Shown in pieces: positions 51,558 to 60,916 of a stretch of 64,000 nt of DNA. Each line of letters begins with the position of its first letter. The first letter of the stretch is position 1. This stretch comes from Halorientalis marina (GTDB lineage Archaea > Halobacteriota > Halobacteria > Halobacteriales > Haloarculaceae): the NCBI RefSeq assembly GCF_023028345.1, contig NZ_CP095487.1, forward strand, positions 1,302,001 through 1,366,000, read 5' to 3'. The notes beneath the pieces were generated by a model. That model searched no databases. It saw only the letters and a list, made by a program, of their open reading frames with translations, and was not told the origin of the DNA. Made by a program: the position numbers and the translations under genes.

Positions 51558-52690
51558 CTGACGAGGATTCAGACGACGACCGAATGGAACGGGCGGATCG
51601 AATCAGACGGATGCGCGAGGGACGCCGCTCTCGCACGGACGGCGCCGGCGACACCGAGACGGTCGGGGAGTCCGACGACGGCGACCCGGAGCCGGTCGAG
51701 GAACCCGACGACGGCGACCCCGAGAGCGACGCCGCGGACGCCGGTACCACCGTTGACGCCGACGCCGCCGGTAGCGACGAGTCGGCGGCGGCCGACGAGT
51801 CGGCGAGCGACCCGGCCGCGGAGAACGGTGACGACGTGGGGTCGTCGGCGACGGTCGACGGGACGACCGATCCGGAGTCGGGCGAGACCGACGCCGTCGG
51901 GGAGACCACCACGGACGCCGGCGGCTTCGAGTTCGAGGCGTCGAACGGCGACGGTGAGACGGCGGCCGACGACGCCACCGACGAACTCACCGTCGACGCA
52001 GAATCGGATGCCGCGGCGGCAGACGCCGCGACCGACGACGACCCGACGGACGTCGCTGCGGACATCGCGGAGACGCAGTCGGGGGTCGCGGAGTCGGTAT
52101 CCGCAGGCGACGCGGAGAACGCGGTCGCGGGCCTCGGCGGCGCCACGTTCGCGATCCCGGACCAGGCGACCACCGTAGCCGAGGACGACGAGGCCATCGA
52201 CGCCGAAGGGACCGTCGCAGCCGCCCGCGCGGCCGCCGCGGCCGGCCGCCGGACCGCCGCCACCCACGACCGGACGCGCGTCCTGGAGTTCGAGCTGGGC
52301 GACGAGCGGTTCTGTCTCGATATCGACTACATCGAGGAGATCGTCGAACTGGAGAACATGACCAGGGTGCCGAACTCGCCGTCCTACGTCGAGGGCGTCG
52401 TCGACCTCCGCGGGCAGGTGACTGCGATCATCAACCCGAAAGACGCCCTCGACGTCGGCGACGAGGGCCGGGGCAAACTCATCATCGTCTTCGACTCCGA
52501 GCAGATGGACGAACAGGGCCATCTCGGCTGGGTCGTCGACGAGGTCCGTCAGGTCACGCCCGTCGCCGAGGACGAGGTCAACGAATCGCCCGACGAGGAC
52601 GCCGAACACATCAACGGCGTCATCAACCGCGAGGACGAGGACGACTTCGTCGTCTGGACGACACCCGAACTCGCACTGCAATCCACCTGA
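51554..52690 (+). CDS. CheW-domain protein with long acidic disordered N-terminus (ParP-like layout)
   Basis: The 378-residue protein has a short basic/acidic head (ERADRIRRMREGRRSR). An Ala/Asp/Glu/Thr/Ser-rich disordered segment follows (about 30-235). The C-terminal CheW domain (about 240-375) starts RVLEFELGDERFCLDIDYI and has the core EGVVDLRGQVTAIINPKDAL. CheW domains couple chemoreceptors to the CheA kinase. The long disordered region ahead of a CheW-type fold recalls ParP, the adaptor that links ParC to arrays. The operon with ParA supports that reading, although it could also be an ordinary CheW variant. Confidence 0.9.
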   Translation: MTDEDSDDDRMERADRIRRMREGRRSRTDGAGDTETVGESDDGDPEPVEEPDDGDPESDAADAGTTVDADAAGSDESAAADESASDPAAENGDDVGSSATVDGTTDPESGETDAVGETTTDAGGFEFEASNGDGETAADDATDELTVDAESDAAAADAATDDDPTDVAADIAETQSGVAESVSAGDAENAVAGLGGATFAIPDQATTVAEDDEAIDAEGTVAAARAAAAAGRRTAATHDRTRVLEFELGDERFCLDIDYIEEIVELENMTRVPNSPSYVEGVVDLRGQVTAIINPKDALDVGDEGRGKLIIVFDSEQMDEQGHLGWVVDEVRQVTPVAEDEVNESPDEDAEHINGVINREDEDDFVVWTTPELALQST

Positions 52691-52699
52691 TCGGCTCGG

Positions 52700-53938
52700 T
52701 TACTCCGCTCCGCCGTTTTCCGCGTCGCCGTCGTTCCAGTCGAGGGTGTCGACCGGGTCGTCGGGGACGTCCGCGTCGGGACTCGCGCCCGTCGCGAGGT
52801 CGAGTTCCTCGGTGACGAGGTCGACGGCCTGCTCGATGGCGCCGACGGAGGTCAGGTGGCCGGCGCCGATGCTCGTCTTGAGCGCGATGGCCGCCGGACC
52901 GGTCAGCACGACGCCGCCGACCTGTGCGACCGCGCCGTCGCCGACGGAGACCAGCCAGCCCGGCGAGTCGAACTGGAAGGCGTCCAGCCGGGGCTCGAAT
53001 CCCGCTCCGCCCGCCAGTTCGTGTTCGACGAGCCGTTCGACGTTCTCGGCGGCCACGCGCGCGGCCCTGATCGCGGATTGGGAGGCGGCCGGGACGGCCG
53101 ACCCGTCGGCATCCACCAGGCGCCCGGCGTCACCGACGACGAACGTGTCGTCCGCCAGCCGGAGCCGTGCTTTCACGACTGGCCGCTCTCCGTCGAGGGC
53201 GTCCGGGCCGCGGATACCGCCGGTCCAGACGAAGACGTCGGAGTCGATTTCCGTTCCATCGTCGAGCGTGACCGTCTTTTCGTCCGCCTCCGTGACCGTC
53301 GCGAGCGTCCGGATCGTCACGCCCCGCTCGGTCAGTTCGTCCGCGACCGTCCGCTGGAAGTTCTCGGGGAAGTTCGGCGCGACCGCGGCCGCCTGTTCGA
53401 GCAGATGGACCGTTACCTCCTCCGCGACACCCTCCTCCCGGGCCAGTGCCGTCAGTTCGCCGGCCGTCTGGACGCCCGAGAGGCCCGCTCCGCCGACGAC
53501 GACCGTCGTCTCGCCGCCCTCGTCGACGGCGTCGAGGAAGTCCGCCCGGATGTCGGCCGCATCGTCGAGGCTCTTCAGCGGCGTCGCGTGCGCCTCCACG
53601 CCGGGGAGGTCGTAGAAGGCCGCCTCGGAGCCGAGCGCGACGATACCGGCGTCGTAGTCGAGCGTCTCCTCGCCGTCGAGCGTGGCCTCGCCGGCCGCCG
53701 GGTCGATGTCGGTGACGCGGGCCTCACGGATCGTCGCCCAGTCGAGGGGCTCTTCGAGCGGGACGCGGAGCGCGTCGGCGACCGAGGGTCGGCGGATCGC
53801 CCGGTGTATCTCGTGGAGGACGAGGTGGTAGTCGTGCTGGTCGACGACCACGAGGTCGGCTTCGGGAGGGAGATTCCGTTCCAGGCGTCGGGCGGCAGTG
53901 AGACCGGCGTAGCCGGCCCCGAACACGGCGACTCGCAT
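52700..53938 (-). CDS. type II NADH dehydrogenase-like FAD oxidoreductase
   Basis: The 412-residue flavoprotein starts MRVAVFGAGYAGLTAARRLE (first FAD motif). It has a second nucleotide motif TTVVVGGAGLSGVQTAGEL near residue 155-175 and the late FAD motif FVVGDAGRLVD. This order matches NDH-2/sulfide-quinone-type oxidoreductases; no redox cysteine pair is evident, so NDH-2 is favoured over SQR. A hydrophobic stretch near the C-terminus (VLTGPAAIALKTSIGAGHLT) may attach it to the membrane. ATG 53938 is used. It would feed electrons to quinone beside the nuo operon, without proton pumping. Confidence 0.85.
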   Translation of the reverse strand: MRVAVFGAGYAGLTAARRLERNLPPEADLVVVDQHDYHLVLHEIHRAIRRPSVADALRVPLEEPLDWATIREARVTDIDPAAGEATLDGEETLDYDAGIVALGSEAAFYDLPGVEAHATPLKSLDDAADIRADFLDAVDEGGETTVVVGGAGLSGVQTAGELTALAREEGVAEEVTVHLLEQAAAVAPNFPENFQRTVADELTERGVTIRTLATVTEADEKTVTLDDGTEIDSDVFVWTGGIRGPDALDGERPVVKARLRLADDTFVVGDAGRLVDADGSAVPAASQSAIRAARVAAENVERLVEHELAGGAGFEPRLDAFQFDSPGWLVSVGDGAVAQVGGVVLTGPAAIALKTSIGAGHLTSVGAIEQAVDLVTEELDLATGASPDADVPDDPVDTLDWNDGDAENGGAE

Positions 53939-53960
53939 ACCGTGAGGTAGGCCGCCGTCC

Positions 53961-53970
53961 GGTAAAACCT
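53961..53970 (-). promoter_or_regulatory. TATA-like box for the NDH-2-like gene
   Basis: On the minus strand AGGTTTTACC lies 23-32 bases before the ATG at 53938. Confidence 0.45.
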
Positions 53971-54024
53971 GCCGCTCGCGGCGGGTGTCGAACCGGTGCC
54001 CCGACGCCCGGAACGGGACGCCGC

Positions 54025-54996
54025 TCAGAACAGCGCCTCGTCCGCCTCGAGCACGCGCGCGGGACCGCCCACGCCCCAGACGTGCGTGTCGACGCCACAG
54101 TCCGCGACGGCCGCCTCGACGCGGTCGACGTGGTCGGCGGTCGTGTTCACGTAGACGCTCGCGCCCGTGTCGACCGAGAAGTAGACCGGCACGCCCGCCT
54201 CGCGGAGGTCGCGGACGGCGTTGAACACCTCGATGGTCCGGGGCTGCCAGTAGACCCACCCGGCGGGGCCGGTCATCGTCGTCGCCGCCAGCGATAGCGA
54301 GTCGTGTTCCGCCAGTTCGAACGCCCGGTCGAAGTCGCCGGCACGGAGCGCGTCCCGCGCCTCGGCGATCTGGCCGTGGATGTGGGCCATCCGCGCCTCG
54401 AACATGTGGCTGTCTGCGGCCTCGCGGTGGGCCTCTTCGGTCTCCTTGTAGGCCGGCACCTCCGCGGCGACGACCCGGAGGTCGTCCTCGAGGTCGGTCT
54501 CGATGCGCTCGGAGCGACAGTCCTCGTCGTTCAGCCCCGTCCGGAGATGGGAGAACGCGCCGGTGACGGCCCTGGCCGCCGACGAGGAGCCGCGGCGGGC
54601 GACCGCCGAAATCTCGGGCCGTGTCATATCGAGGTCGGCCGCGGCCGTGAGCGCACGCGCTGCGGCGGCGAAACCCGACGAGGAGGAGCCGAAGCCGATG
54701 TTCGTCGGGAAGGAGTTCTCCGACTCGAAGCGGACGTGGTGGTCGATGCCGGCCAACTCGCGGACGTGGTCGACGACGGCGTCGATGCGTTCGGCGCCGC
54801 GGCCGCCGACCTGGTCGCCGTCGATGACGTACACGTCTTCGTCCAGGCCCGGATCGAACTCGGCGGTCGTCACCGTGTGGCTCGGAGCCGTACAGACGCT
54901 GATGGAGTCGTGATAGGGGAGCCGCAGTTCCTCGTCGCGCATCCCGTGGTACTTCACGAGCCCCTGGATCGGGTGGGCTTTCGCCGTCGCTTTCAT
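54025..54996 (-). CDS. mvaD: phosphomevalonate decarboxylase (haloarchaeal mevalonate pathway)
   Basis: The 323-residue GHMP-fold protein starts MKATAKAHPIQGLVKYHG, with the lysine-containing first strand. It carries FPTNIGFGSSSSGFAAAARA, the ATP-binding loop. Family knowledge: the Haloferax enzyme of this type decarboxylates phosphomevalonate to isopentenyl phosphate, which isopentenyl phosphate kinase then converts to IPP, so the pathway differs from the eukaryotic one. Length is normal. It lies downstream of nuoN on the same strand with a 70-base gap. Confidence 0.9.
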   Translation of the reverse strand: MKATAKAHPIQGLVKYHGMRDEELRLPYHDSISVCTAPSHTVTTAEFDPGLDEDVYVIDGDQVGGRGAERIDAVVDHVRELAGIDHHVRFESENSFPTNIGFGSSSSGFAAAARALTAAADLDMTRPEISAVARRGSSSAARAVTGAFSHLRTGLNDEDCRSERIETDLEDDLRVVAAEVPAYKETEEAHREAADSHMFEARMAHIHGQIAEARDALRAGDFDRAFELAEHDSLSLAATTMTGPAGWVYWQPRTIEVFNAVRDLREAGVPVYFSVDTGASVYVNTTADHVDRVEAAVADCGVDTHVWGVGGPARVLEADEALF

Positions 54997-55066
54997 ACTC
55001 CCAGTTCCGGCGACCCGCGACTTGGCGCTTTTCGTTCGCGGGCGAAAAACGACGACTGCCGGCCGC

Positions 55067-56605
55067 TCAGAACAGCGCCGCGGCGGCGTCGACGGCCGTC
55101 GAGGAGACTGGGTTGAACGCGGGCAGGAGCAGGAACGTCATCACCGCGGCGGCGACGACGGCCGCGTACAGGCCCGTCGGGTAGCTGTCGATCTCCAGTC
55201 CGTCGACGGGGTCCTCGATCCACATCGCCTTGACGACCTTCGTGTAGTAGAACAGCGACAGCGCGCTGTTGACGACGAGGGCCGCCCCGAGCAGCCACGC
55301 GCCGGCGTTGGCCGTGGCCGCCAGCAGGGCGTACTTCGAGAGGAAGCCCCCGCCGACCGGCAGGCCCGCGAGGCTGAACAGGAAGACGGTCATCGCGGTA
55401 CAGGCCACCGGGGCCTGCGTCGCGAGGCCGTTGTAATCCTCGAAGGTACGCCCGACGCCCCAGTACTCGGCCAGCGCGACGAACAGGAACGCGCCGGTGT
55501 TCATGAAGCCGTAGACGAGCAGGTGCATCATGCTCGCCCCGAGCACGAAGCCGCTGTCGGTCGCGCCCGACAGCGCGGCCAGGCCGATGAGCGCGTAGCC
55601 CGCGTGCCCGACCGAGGAGTACGCGAGCATCCGCTTGACCTTCTCCTGGGTCGCCGCCGCGAAGTTCCCGATGGTCATCGTCACGACGGCGAGGACGGTG
55701 AACACGACGCCCCAGTCGAGCGTCGCCGCGACGATTTCGAGCGGGAAGGCGATAGTGAACACGCGGAACGCGAGCACGAACCCGGCGGCCTTCGAGGCCG
55801 ACGAGAGGAACCCGGAGATGGGCGCGGGCGCGCCCTCGTAGGCCTCCGGCGCCCAGAAGTGGAAGGGAACGGAGGCTGTCTTGAACGCGAAGCCGCCCGC
55901 GACCATCAGGATACCGACGCCGAGGATGCCGGCGTCGGCCGGGCCGGCCGTGGTCAGCGCCTCGGCGATGGCGTCGAGCTGGAGCCGCCCGACCGCGCCG
56001 TACACCAGCGAGATGCCGTAGGCGAACACCGCCGACGACAGCGCGCCGATCAGGAAGTACTTCAGCCCCGCCTCGACGCTCCCGCGGTTGTCCTTCAGGA
56101 AGGCCACGAGGGCATAGGAGGGGAGGCTCAGCAGTTCGAGGCTCACGAACGCGACCGCGAGGCCGTTGGCCGAGGCCATCAGCGCCATCCCGGTCGTCGC
56201 CATGAGCACGAGCGCGTAGTACTCCGCCTCGTACCGCTGCCCCTTCAGGTAGTCGTAGCTGGCGATACAGACCAGTGCCGCCACGCTCCCGAACAGGAAC
56301 GTGAAAAAGAGGCTCATCCCGTCGACGACGATCTGCCCGCCGAACAGTTCGATCGCGCCGCCGGTTCCGGGCATCCCCGTCCCCGCGATCAGGTACCAGC
56401 CCGAGACGAGCGTCGCCGCGAGCGTCCCGACCGTGGCGACGGCCGCCAGGAAGGCCGGATACGTCGATTCGGGGTCGACACTGTCGATGACCAGTAGGGC
56501 GAGCGCGGTCAGGCCAAACAGCAAGACTGGCGCCAGCGCGGTCCAGTCGGGCAGTGGCGTGGCGGCCTCACCGCCCGCCTGTGCGAGTACCTGGATCGAC
56601 GACAT
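55067..56605 (-). CDS. nuoN: NADH-quinone oxidoreductase subunit N
   Basis: The 512-residue antiporter-like membrane subunit has about 14 helices. Landmarks are FVSLELLSLPSYALVAF (helix with the conserved Glu) and GAPAPISGFLSSASKAAGFV (discontinuous helix with the pumping lysine). A ribosome-binding GGAGGTGG lies seven bases before the ATG, and the start directly follows the nuoM stop. It is the last subunit gene of the operon. Family knowledge: it translocates protons in the arm of complex I. Confidence 0.94.
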   Translation of the reverse strand: MSSIQVLAQAGGEAATPLPDWTALAPVLLFGLTALALLVIDSVDPESTYPAFLAAVATVGTLAATLVSGWYLIAGTGMPGTGGAIELFGGQIVVDGMSLFFTFLFGSVAALVCIASYDYLKGQRYEAEYYALVLMATTGMALMASANGLAVAFVSLELLSLPSYALVAFLKDNRGSVEAGLKYFLIGALSSAVFAYGISLVYGAVGRLQLDAIAEALTTAGPADAGILGVGILMVAGGFAFKTASVPFHFWAPEAYEGAPAPISGFLSSASKAAGFVLAFRVFTIAFPLEIVAATLDWGVVFTVLAVVTMTIGNFAAATQEKVKRMLAYSSVGHAGYALIGLAALSGATDSGFVLGASMMHLLVYGFMNTGAFLFVALAEYWGVGRTFEDYNGLATQAPVACTAMTVFLFSLAGLPVGGGFLSKYALLAATANAGAWLLGAALVVNSALSLFYYTKVVKAMWIEDPVDGLEIDSYPTGLYAAVVAAAVMTFLLLPAFNPVSSTAVDAAAALF

Positions 56606-58138
56606 CTATGCACCACCTCCCAGTGCGGGCATCCCCGCAACGGCATCCTGGATCATCTTGTAGAACAGGTCGGGCGCGACACCGAGCGCGATCACCAGCA
56701 CGAGCAGGACCACGAGCGGTGCCACGTCGTGGACCGGCGCGCGGCCGATCTCGTAGTCGGTTTCGAGCTCGTACGCGCCAAAGAGCGTGCGCTGCATCGC
56801 CCAGAGCAGGTAGCCGGCGACGATGACGATGCCGAACATCGCCAGCCCGGTGAAGATCGGCGCGGCCGCGAGCACCGTCGACCGGAACGAGCCGATGAAC
56901 ACGAGCACCTCGCCGGCGAACCCGCTCATCAGTGGCAGCCCCATGTAGCCGAAGGCCGCGGCCACGAACACGCCGACGGTGACCGGCATCCGGTCGGCCA
57001 TCCCGGACATGTCGCCGACCATCCGGGTGTGGGTCTCGTTGTAGATGACGCCCACGGCCATGAACATCAGCCCGGAGATCAGCCCGTGGCTGACCATCTG
57101 GAAGGTCGCCCCGCCCATCCCGTGTGGGGTGAACGCGACCAGTCCGAGGATGACGTACCCCATCGACGAGATGGAGGAGTAGGCGACGATCCGTTTGAGG
57201 TCCTGCTGGGCCAGCGCCAGCAGCGCCCCGTAGATGACGCTCGCGACGCCGAAGATGGCGATGATCTCCGCGTTCACGGCGGCCACGTCCGCGAGCATCG
57301 TGAAGTTGAACCGCAGGAGCGCGTAGGTCCCCATCTTCAGCAGGACGCCGGCCAGAAGCACCGACACCGGGGTCGGTGCCTCGACGTGTGCGTCCGGCAA
57401 CCAGGTGTGGACCGGGACGATGGGCACTTTCACCGCGAAGCCGGCGAACATGGCGATGAACGCGACCAGCTTCAGCTGTGCCGGGCCGATCCCCGCTAGC
57501 GAGCCGAGTTGGCCGCTGTTCAGCGCCTGCGCGATGGCCGGCATGTCGAGCGTCGTGATCGACCCGCCGAGGCCGAACACGAGGGCGAAGAAGCCGACGA
57601 ACATCACCAGGCTGGCGACGTTCGTGTAGACGAAGAACTTGATCGCGGCGTACTTCCGGCGCGGGCCGCCCCAGACCCCGATCAGCAGGTACATCGGGAC
57701 CAGCACGGCCTCCCAGAAGACGAACCAGACCATGAAGTCGAGCGCGGCGAACACGCCGATGAGGCTCGCCTCCATGAACAGCACGAGGCCGTAGAACTGC
57801 GACTGGCGCTCGTCGATCGGCGTCCACGCGCTGATGATCGCCAGCGTCGTCAACACCGTGGTCAACACCACGAGCGGCATGGAGATGCCGTCGAGGCCGA
57901 CGTGCCAGTTCAGCGTGTAGGGACCGAAGCTGATCCACTGGGCCATCGTCTCGAAGGCCAGTTCGCCGTCGGCGAGCAGGGCGTTCCCGCTGCCGTCGAA
58001 GTTGGCGTACATCCAGAGGCTGCCAACCGTCGGGACCAGGCTGAGGACGGCCGCGAACTTCCCCGCGTACTCGTCGGGCGCGAAGAACACGAGGAAGGCC
58101 CCGACCAGGGAGGCGGCGAGGAGTGCTTCGATTTGCAT
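56606..58138 (-). CDS. nuoM: NADH-quinone oxidoreductase subunit M
   Basis: The 510-residue subunit has FWEAVLVPMYLLIGVWGG with the conserved Glu, FAGFAVKVPIVPVHTWLPD with the lysine and discontinuous helix, and TPVSVLLAGVLLKMGTYAL. Length is normal. It starts immediately after the nuoL stop. Proton-pumping antiporter-like subunit. Confidence 0.95.
   Translation of the reverse strand: MQIEALLAASLVGAFLVFFAPDEYAGKFAAVLSLVPTVGSLWMYANFDGSGNALLADGELAFETMAQWISFGPYTLNWHVGLDGISMPLVVLTTVLTTLAIISAWTPIDERQSQFYGLVLFMEASLIGVFAALDFMVWFVFWEAVLVPMYLLIGVWGGPRRKYAAIKFFVYTNVASLVMFVGFFALVFGLGGSITTLDMPAIAQALNSGQLGSLAGIGPAQLKLVAFIAMFAGFAVKVPIVPVHTWLPDAHVEAPTPVSVLLAGVLLKMGTYALLRFNFTMLADVAAVNAEIIAIFGVASVIYGALLALAQQDLKRIVAYSSISSMGYVILGLVAFTPHGMGGATFQMVSHGLISGLMFMAVGVIYNETHTRMVGDMSGMADRMPVTVGVFVAAAFGYMGLPLMSGFAGEVLVFIGSFRSTVLAAAPIFTGLAMFGIVIVAGYLLWAMQRTLFGAYELETDYEIGRAPVHDVAPLVVLLVLVIALGVAPDLFYKMIQDAVAGMPALGGGA
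56613..56620 (-). promoter_or_regulatory. ribosome-binding site of nuoN
   Basis: On the minus strand GGAGGTGG ends seven bases before the nuoN ATG at 56605. Confidence 0.65.
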
Positions 58139-60214
58139 CTAGAACCACCCCCCGACGACGCCGAAGGCGACCAGCAGGACGACCAGCCCCAGCGTCAGCA
58201 GGGCCGCGTAGTTGGTCACCACGCCCGTCTGGATGCGCCGGAGGCGCTCGCCCGAGAACAGGCTGATGCTACTGATGCTGTTGACGACGCCGTCGACGAT
58301 GGACTGGTCGAAGGTGTCCGCCGCCTTCGCGAGCGGCACCGTGACACCCCGTGCCAACCAGACCTGATACTCGTCCTGGTAGTAGTTGTGCATGAGCAGC
58401 GTCTGCAACCCGCCGAGCTTGGCCGTGTGCTCGGTCGGTTCGTCCACGTTGTAGAGTTTGTACGCCAGTCCCGCGCCCGCCAGGGCCAGCCCCAGCGAGA
58501 GCGCGGCCGAGATCAACAACGTCGGGATCTCGCCGCCCGCGATGTAGGTCGCCTCGATTCCGGCGACGTCTTTCAGAATCGGCTCGTAGTGTTCGAGCCC
58601 GGTCAGGAACTCCGCGTTGAGCGCCTCGGAGCCGACCAGCCACTTGTGCAGGAAGTCGATGTGCAGCCCCGTCAACTTCGCGACCGGAACCATGTTGATG
58701 AAGCCGATGGTCGCCGCGAGGACGCCGAGCACCGCCAGCGGGACCTTCACGTTCCAGCGCACGCCGTGGGGGTCCGCCGCGGTCTCGCTCCGTGGCTCGC
58801 CGTGGAAGGTCAGGAAGACCATCCGGAAGGTGTAGAAGCCGGTCACGAAGACGGCCAGCAGGCCCATCGCCCACGCGACCAGCAGCACCGGAGTGCCGAG
58901 ACCGTGGATGAGCGCCTCGTACAGCACCTCGTCTTTCGACCAGAAGCCCGCGAACGGGAAGATGCCCGCCAGCGCCAGCGACCCCGAGAGGAACGTCCAG
59001 TACGTCACGGGCATCTCGTCTTTGAGTCCGCCCATGTCCCACATGTTCTCGTTGTGGTGCATGGCGATGATGACCGACCCCGCGCCGAGGAAGAGGAGCG
59101 CCTTGAACACGGCGTGGGTGGTCAGGTGGAAGACCGCGGCCACGTACCCGCCCGACCCCAGCGCGAGCATGATGTACCCGTACTGTGAGATCGTCGAGTA
59201 CGCGAGCACCTGCTTGATCTCGCGCTTGACGACGCCCATCGTCGCCGCGAACAACGCGGTGAAACCGCCCACGAGCGCGATGATGGCGAGTGCCGTCGGC
59301 GAGAGCAGGTAGAAGCCGTACATCCGCGCGACGAGGTAGACACCAGCCGCGACCATCGTCGCCGCGTGAATCAACGCCGAGACGGGCGTCGGGCCTTCCA
59401 TCGCGTCCGGGAGCCACGTGTGGAAGGGGAACTGCGCGGACTTGCCGACGACCCCGCCGAGCACGAGCACGCCCAGCACCGTGAACCAGGCCTGCTCGCC
59501 CAGGCCGAGGTAGGTGGTCACCGCCCCCTCACCAGCGAGCGCCTGCTCCGCGAGGTGTGGGAAGCCCGATTCGGTGACGAACAGGCCGGTCCCGAAGGTC
59601 GCGAAGATGCCGACGACGCCGACGAGGAAGAAGTAGTCACCGAAGCGGGTGACCAGGAAGGCCTTCTTCGCGGCGCTCGGCGGACCGTCCTCGCGGAACC
59701 AGAAGCCGATCAGCAGGTACGAACAGAGGCCGACCAGCTCGAAGAACATGAACGCCATCAGGATGTTGTCGGCCATCACGAAGGCGAGCATGCTGAAACT
59801 GAAAAGCGAGAGCTCGGCGTAGTACCGCGGGAGCCCGCCTTCGCCCTCGTCGTTCATGTAGCCGAGCGAGAAGACGAACACGAGCAGGGAGATCAGCGAG
59901 ACGATGGTGAGCATCAGCGCCGACAGCGGGTCGACGAAGTAGCCCAGTTGGAGGTCGAAGGTGTTGACCCCCGAAGCGAAGGTCCAGATCGTCTCGTGGT
60001 GGGCCGTCTCAGCGCCCGGCCCGAACGGGAAGATGCCGGCGACGTTCAGGACGGCCCAGAACGACAGCAGCAGCGAGAAGCCCATCGCGAAGATGCCCGC
60101 GAGGGCGCCTTTCTTCGGCATGTAGTCGCCAAAGAGCAGGGCGACCAGGAACGATACGAACGGTAGCGCCGCGATCGCCGGCACGAACTCGTATGCTGTG
60201 ATTACCTCGGCCAT
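58139..60214 (-). CDS. nuoL: NADH-quinone oxidoreductase subunit L
   Basis: The 691-residue subunit is the largest antiporter-like part, with the C-terminal lateral helix region after residue 500. Landmarks are FMFFELVGLCSYLLIGFWF, GKSAQFPFHTWLPDAMEGPT, PVSALIHAATMVAAGVYLV and GFWSKDEVLYEAL. The GAGGTGGT binding site overlaps the nuoK end. Expected for a complex I arm of the archaeal kind without the NuoEFG NADH module, none of which is seen here. Confidence 0.95.
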   Translation of the reverse strand: MAEVITAYEFVPAIAALPFVSFLVALLFGDYMPKKGALAGIFAMGFSLLLSFWAVLNVAGIFPFGPGAETAHHETIWTFASGVNTFDLQLGYFVDPLSALMLTIVSLISLLVFVFSLGYMNDEGEGGLPRYYAELSLFSFSMLAFVMADNILMAFMFFELVGLCSYLLIGFWFREDGPPSAAKKAFLVTRFGDYFFLVGVVGIFATFGTGLFVTESGFPHLAEQALAGEGAVTTYLGLGEQAWFTVLGVLVLGGVVGKSAQFPFHTWLPDAMEGPTPVSALIHAATMVAAGVYLVARMYGFYLLSPTALAIIALVGGFTALFAATMGVVKREIKQVLAYSTISQYGYIMLALGSGGYVAAVFHLTTHAVFKALLFLGAGSVIIAMHHNENMWDMGGLKDEMPVTYWTFLSGSLALAGIFPFAGFWSKDEVLYEALIHGLGTPVLLVAWAMGLLAVFVTGFYTFRMVFLTFHGEPRSETAADPHGVRWNVKVPLAVLGVLAATIGFINMVPVAKLTGLHIDFLHKWLVGSEALNAEFLTGLEHYEPILKDVAGIEATYIAGGEIPTLLISAALSLGLALAGAGLAYKLYNVDEPTEHTAKLGGLQTLLMHNYYQDEYQVWLARGVTVPLAKAADTFDQSIVDGVVNSISSISLFSGERLRRIQTGVVTNYAALLTLGLVVLLVAFGVVGGWF

Positions 60215-60215
60215 G

Positions 60216-60521
60216 TTACCACCTCATGGTCGTCGCGTCGGTTACGTCCACGTCCTTGAAGTTACGATACAGCACGAGGATGATGCCGATCCCGACCGCC
60301 ACCTCGGCGGCCGCCAGCGCCATCGTGAACAGTGAGAACACCTGTCCGGTGAGGTTGCCCCACTGGAAGGAAAACGCCACGAGGTTGATGTTCGCCGCGT
60401 TGAGCATCAACTCGACCGACATCAGGAATATCAGTGCGTTCTGCCGGGTCAGGATCCCGAACAGACCGATGCAGAACACGGCCGCCGACAGCACCAGGTA
60501 GTACTGAACGGGGACCGTCAT
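60216..60521 (-). CDS. nuoK: NADH-quinone oxidoreductase subunit K
   Basis: The 101-residue subunit has three helices with the two conserved glutamates, in SVELMLNAANINLVAF and LAAAEVAVGIGIILVLYR. Length is normal for NuoK. It overlaps nuoJ2 by ATGA; a GGGAGGTG sequence lies seven bases before the ATG. Confidence 0.94.
   Translation of the reverse strand: MTVPVQYYLVLSAAVFCIGLFGILTRQNALIFLMSVELMLNAANINLVAFSFQWGNLTGQVFSLFTMALAAAEVAVGIGIILVLYRNFKDVDVTDATTMRW
60218..60225 (-). promoter_or_regulatory. ribosome-binding site of nuoL
   Basis: On the minus strand GAGGTGGT ends three bases before the nuoL ATG at 60214 and overlaps the nuoK stop. Confidence 0.6.
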
Positions 60522-60916
60522 GGGTCGGCACCTCCCTCGTCGGAATCGTCGTCGCCATCGTCCCTGCGACCGCGGACGGCCCTGCCGAGTTCACGGCCGC
60601 CGTCGGCCAGCACGTTCGTCACGCTGCCATCTTCCTCGCGGCGCGCGAGCATGACGGCACCGACGAGCGCGGCCACGAGCACCGCGTCGATGATCTCGAA
60701 GGCCACCAGGAACTCCTCGCCGCTGTGGGTGGACAGATCGGCGAGGTTGAACATGAGGTAGCCGATGGAGGCCGTAATCGACCCGTCCTCGGGGAACCCC
60801 GTCGGTGAACCCAGCTGTGCCGTGAGGAACACGCCGGCGAACACGGCGAACAGTGCCACGGCGACGAGCCCGGTGACGAGCTGATTGCTCGCCTTCACGA
60901 GCCGCGGCCGTGTCAT
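60518..60916 (-). CDS. nuoJ2: NuoJ2, C-terminal half of split NuoJ
   Basis: The 132-residue protein carries the last helices of NuoJ: VTGLVAVALFAVFAGVFLTA and FEIIDAVLVAALVGAVMLAR. A long acidic tail (RRDDGDDDSDEGG) follows. It overlaps nuoJ1 by four bases and has its own GGAGGTG site, so the split is a normal gene arrangement of haloarchaea, not a frameshift. Confidence 0.88.
   Translation of the reverse strand: MTRPRLVKASNQLVTGLVAVALFAVFAGVFLTAQLGSPTGFPEDGSITASIGYLMFNLADLSTHSGEEFLVAFEIIDAVLVAALVGAVMLARREEDGSVTNVLADGGRELGRAVRGRRDDGDDDSDEGGADP

Noticed and set aside
55022..59188. Long plus-strand frames over nuoN, nuoM and nuoL.
   Set aside because: They run antisense to unmistakable membrane subunits and are His/Glu/Arg-rich, as shadows of hydrophobic codons are.
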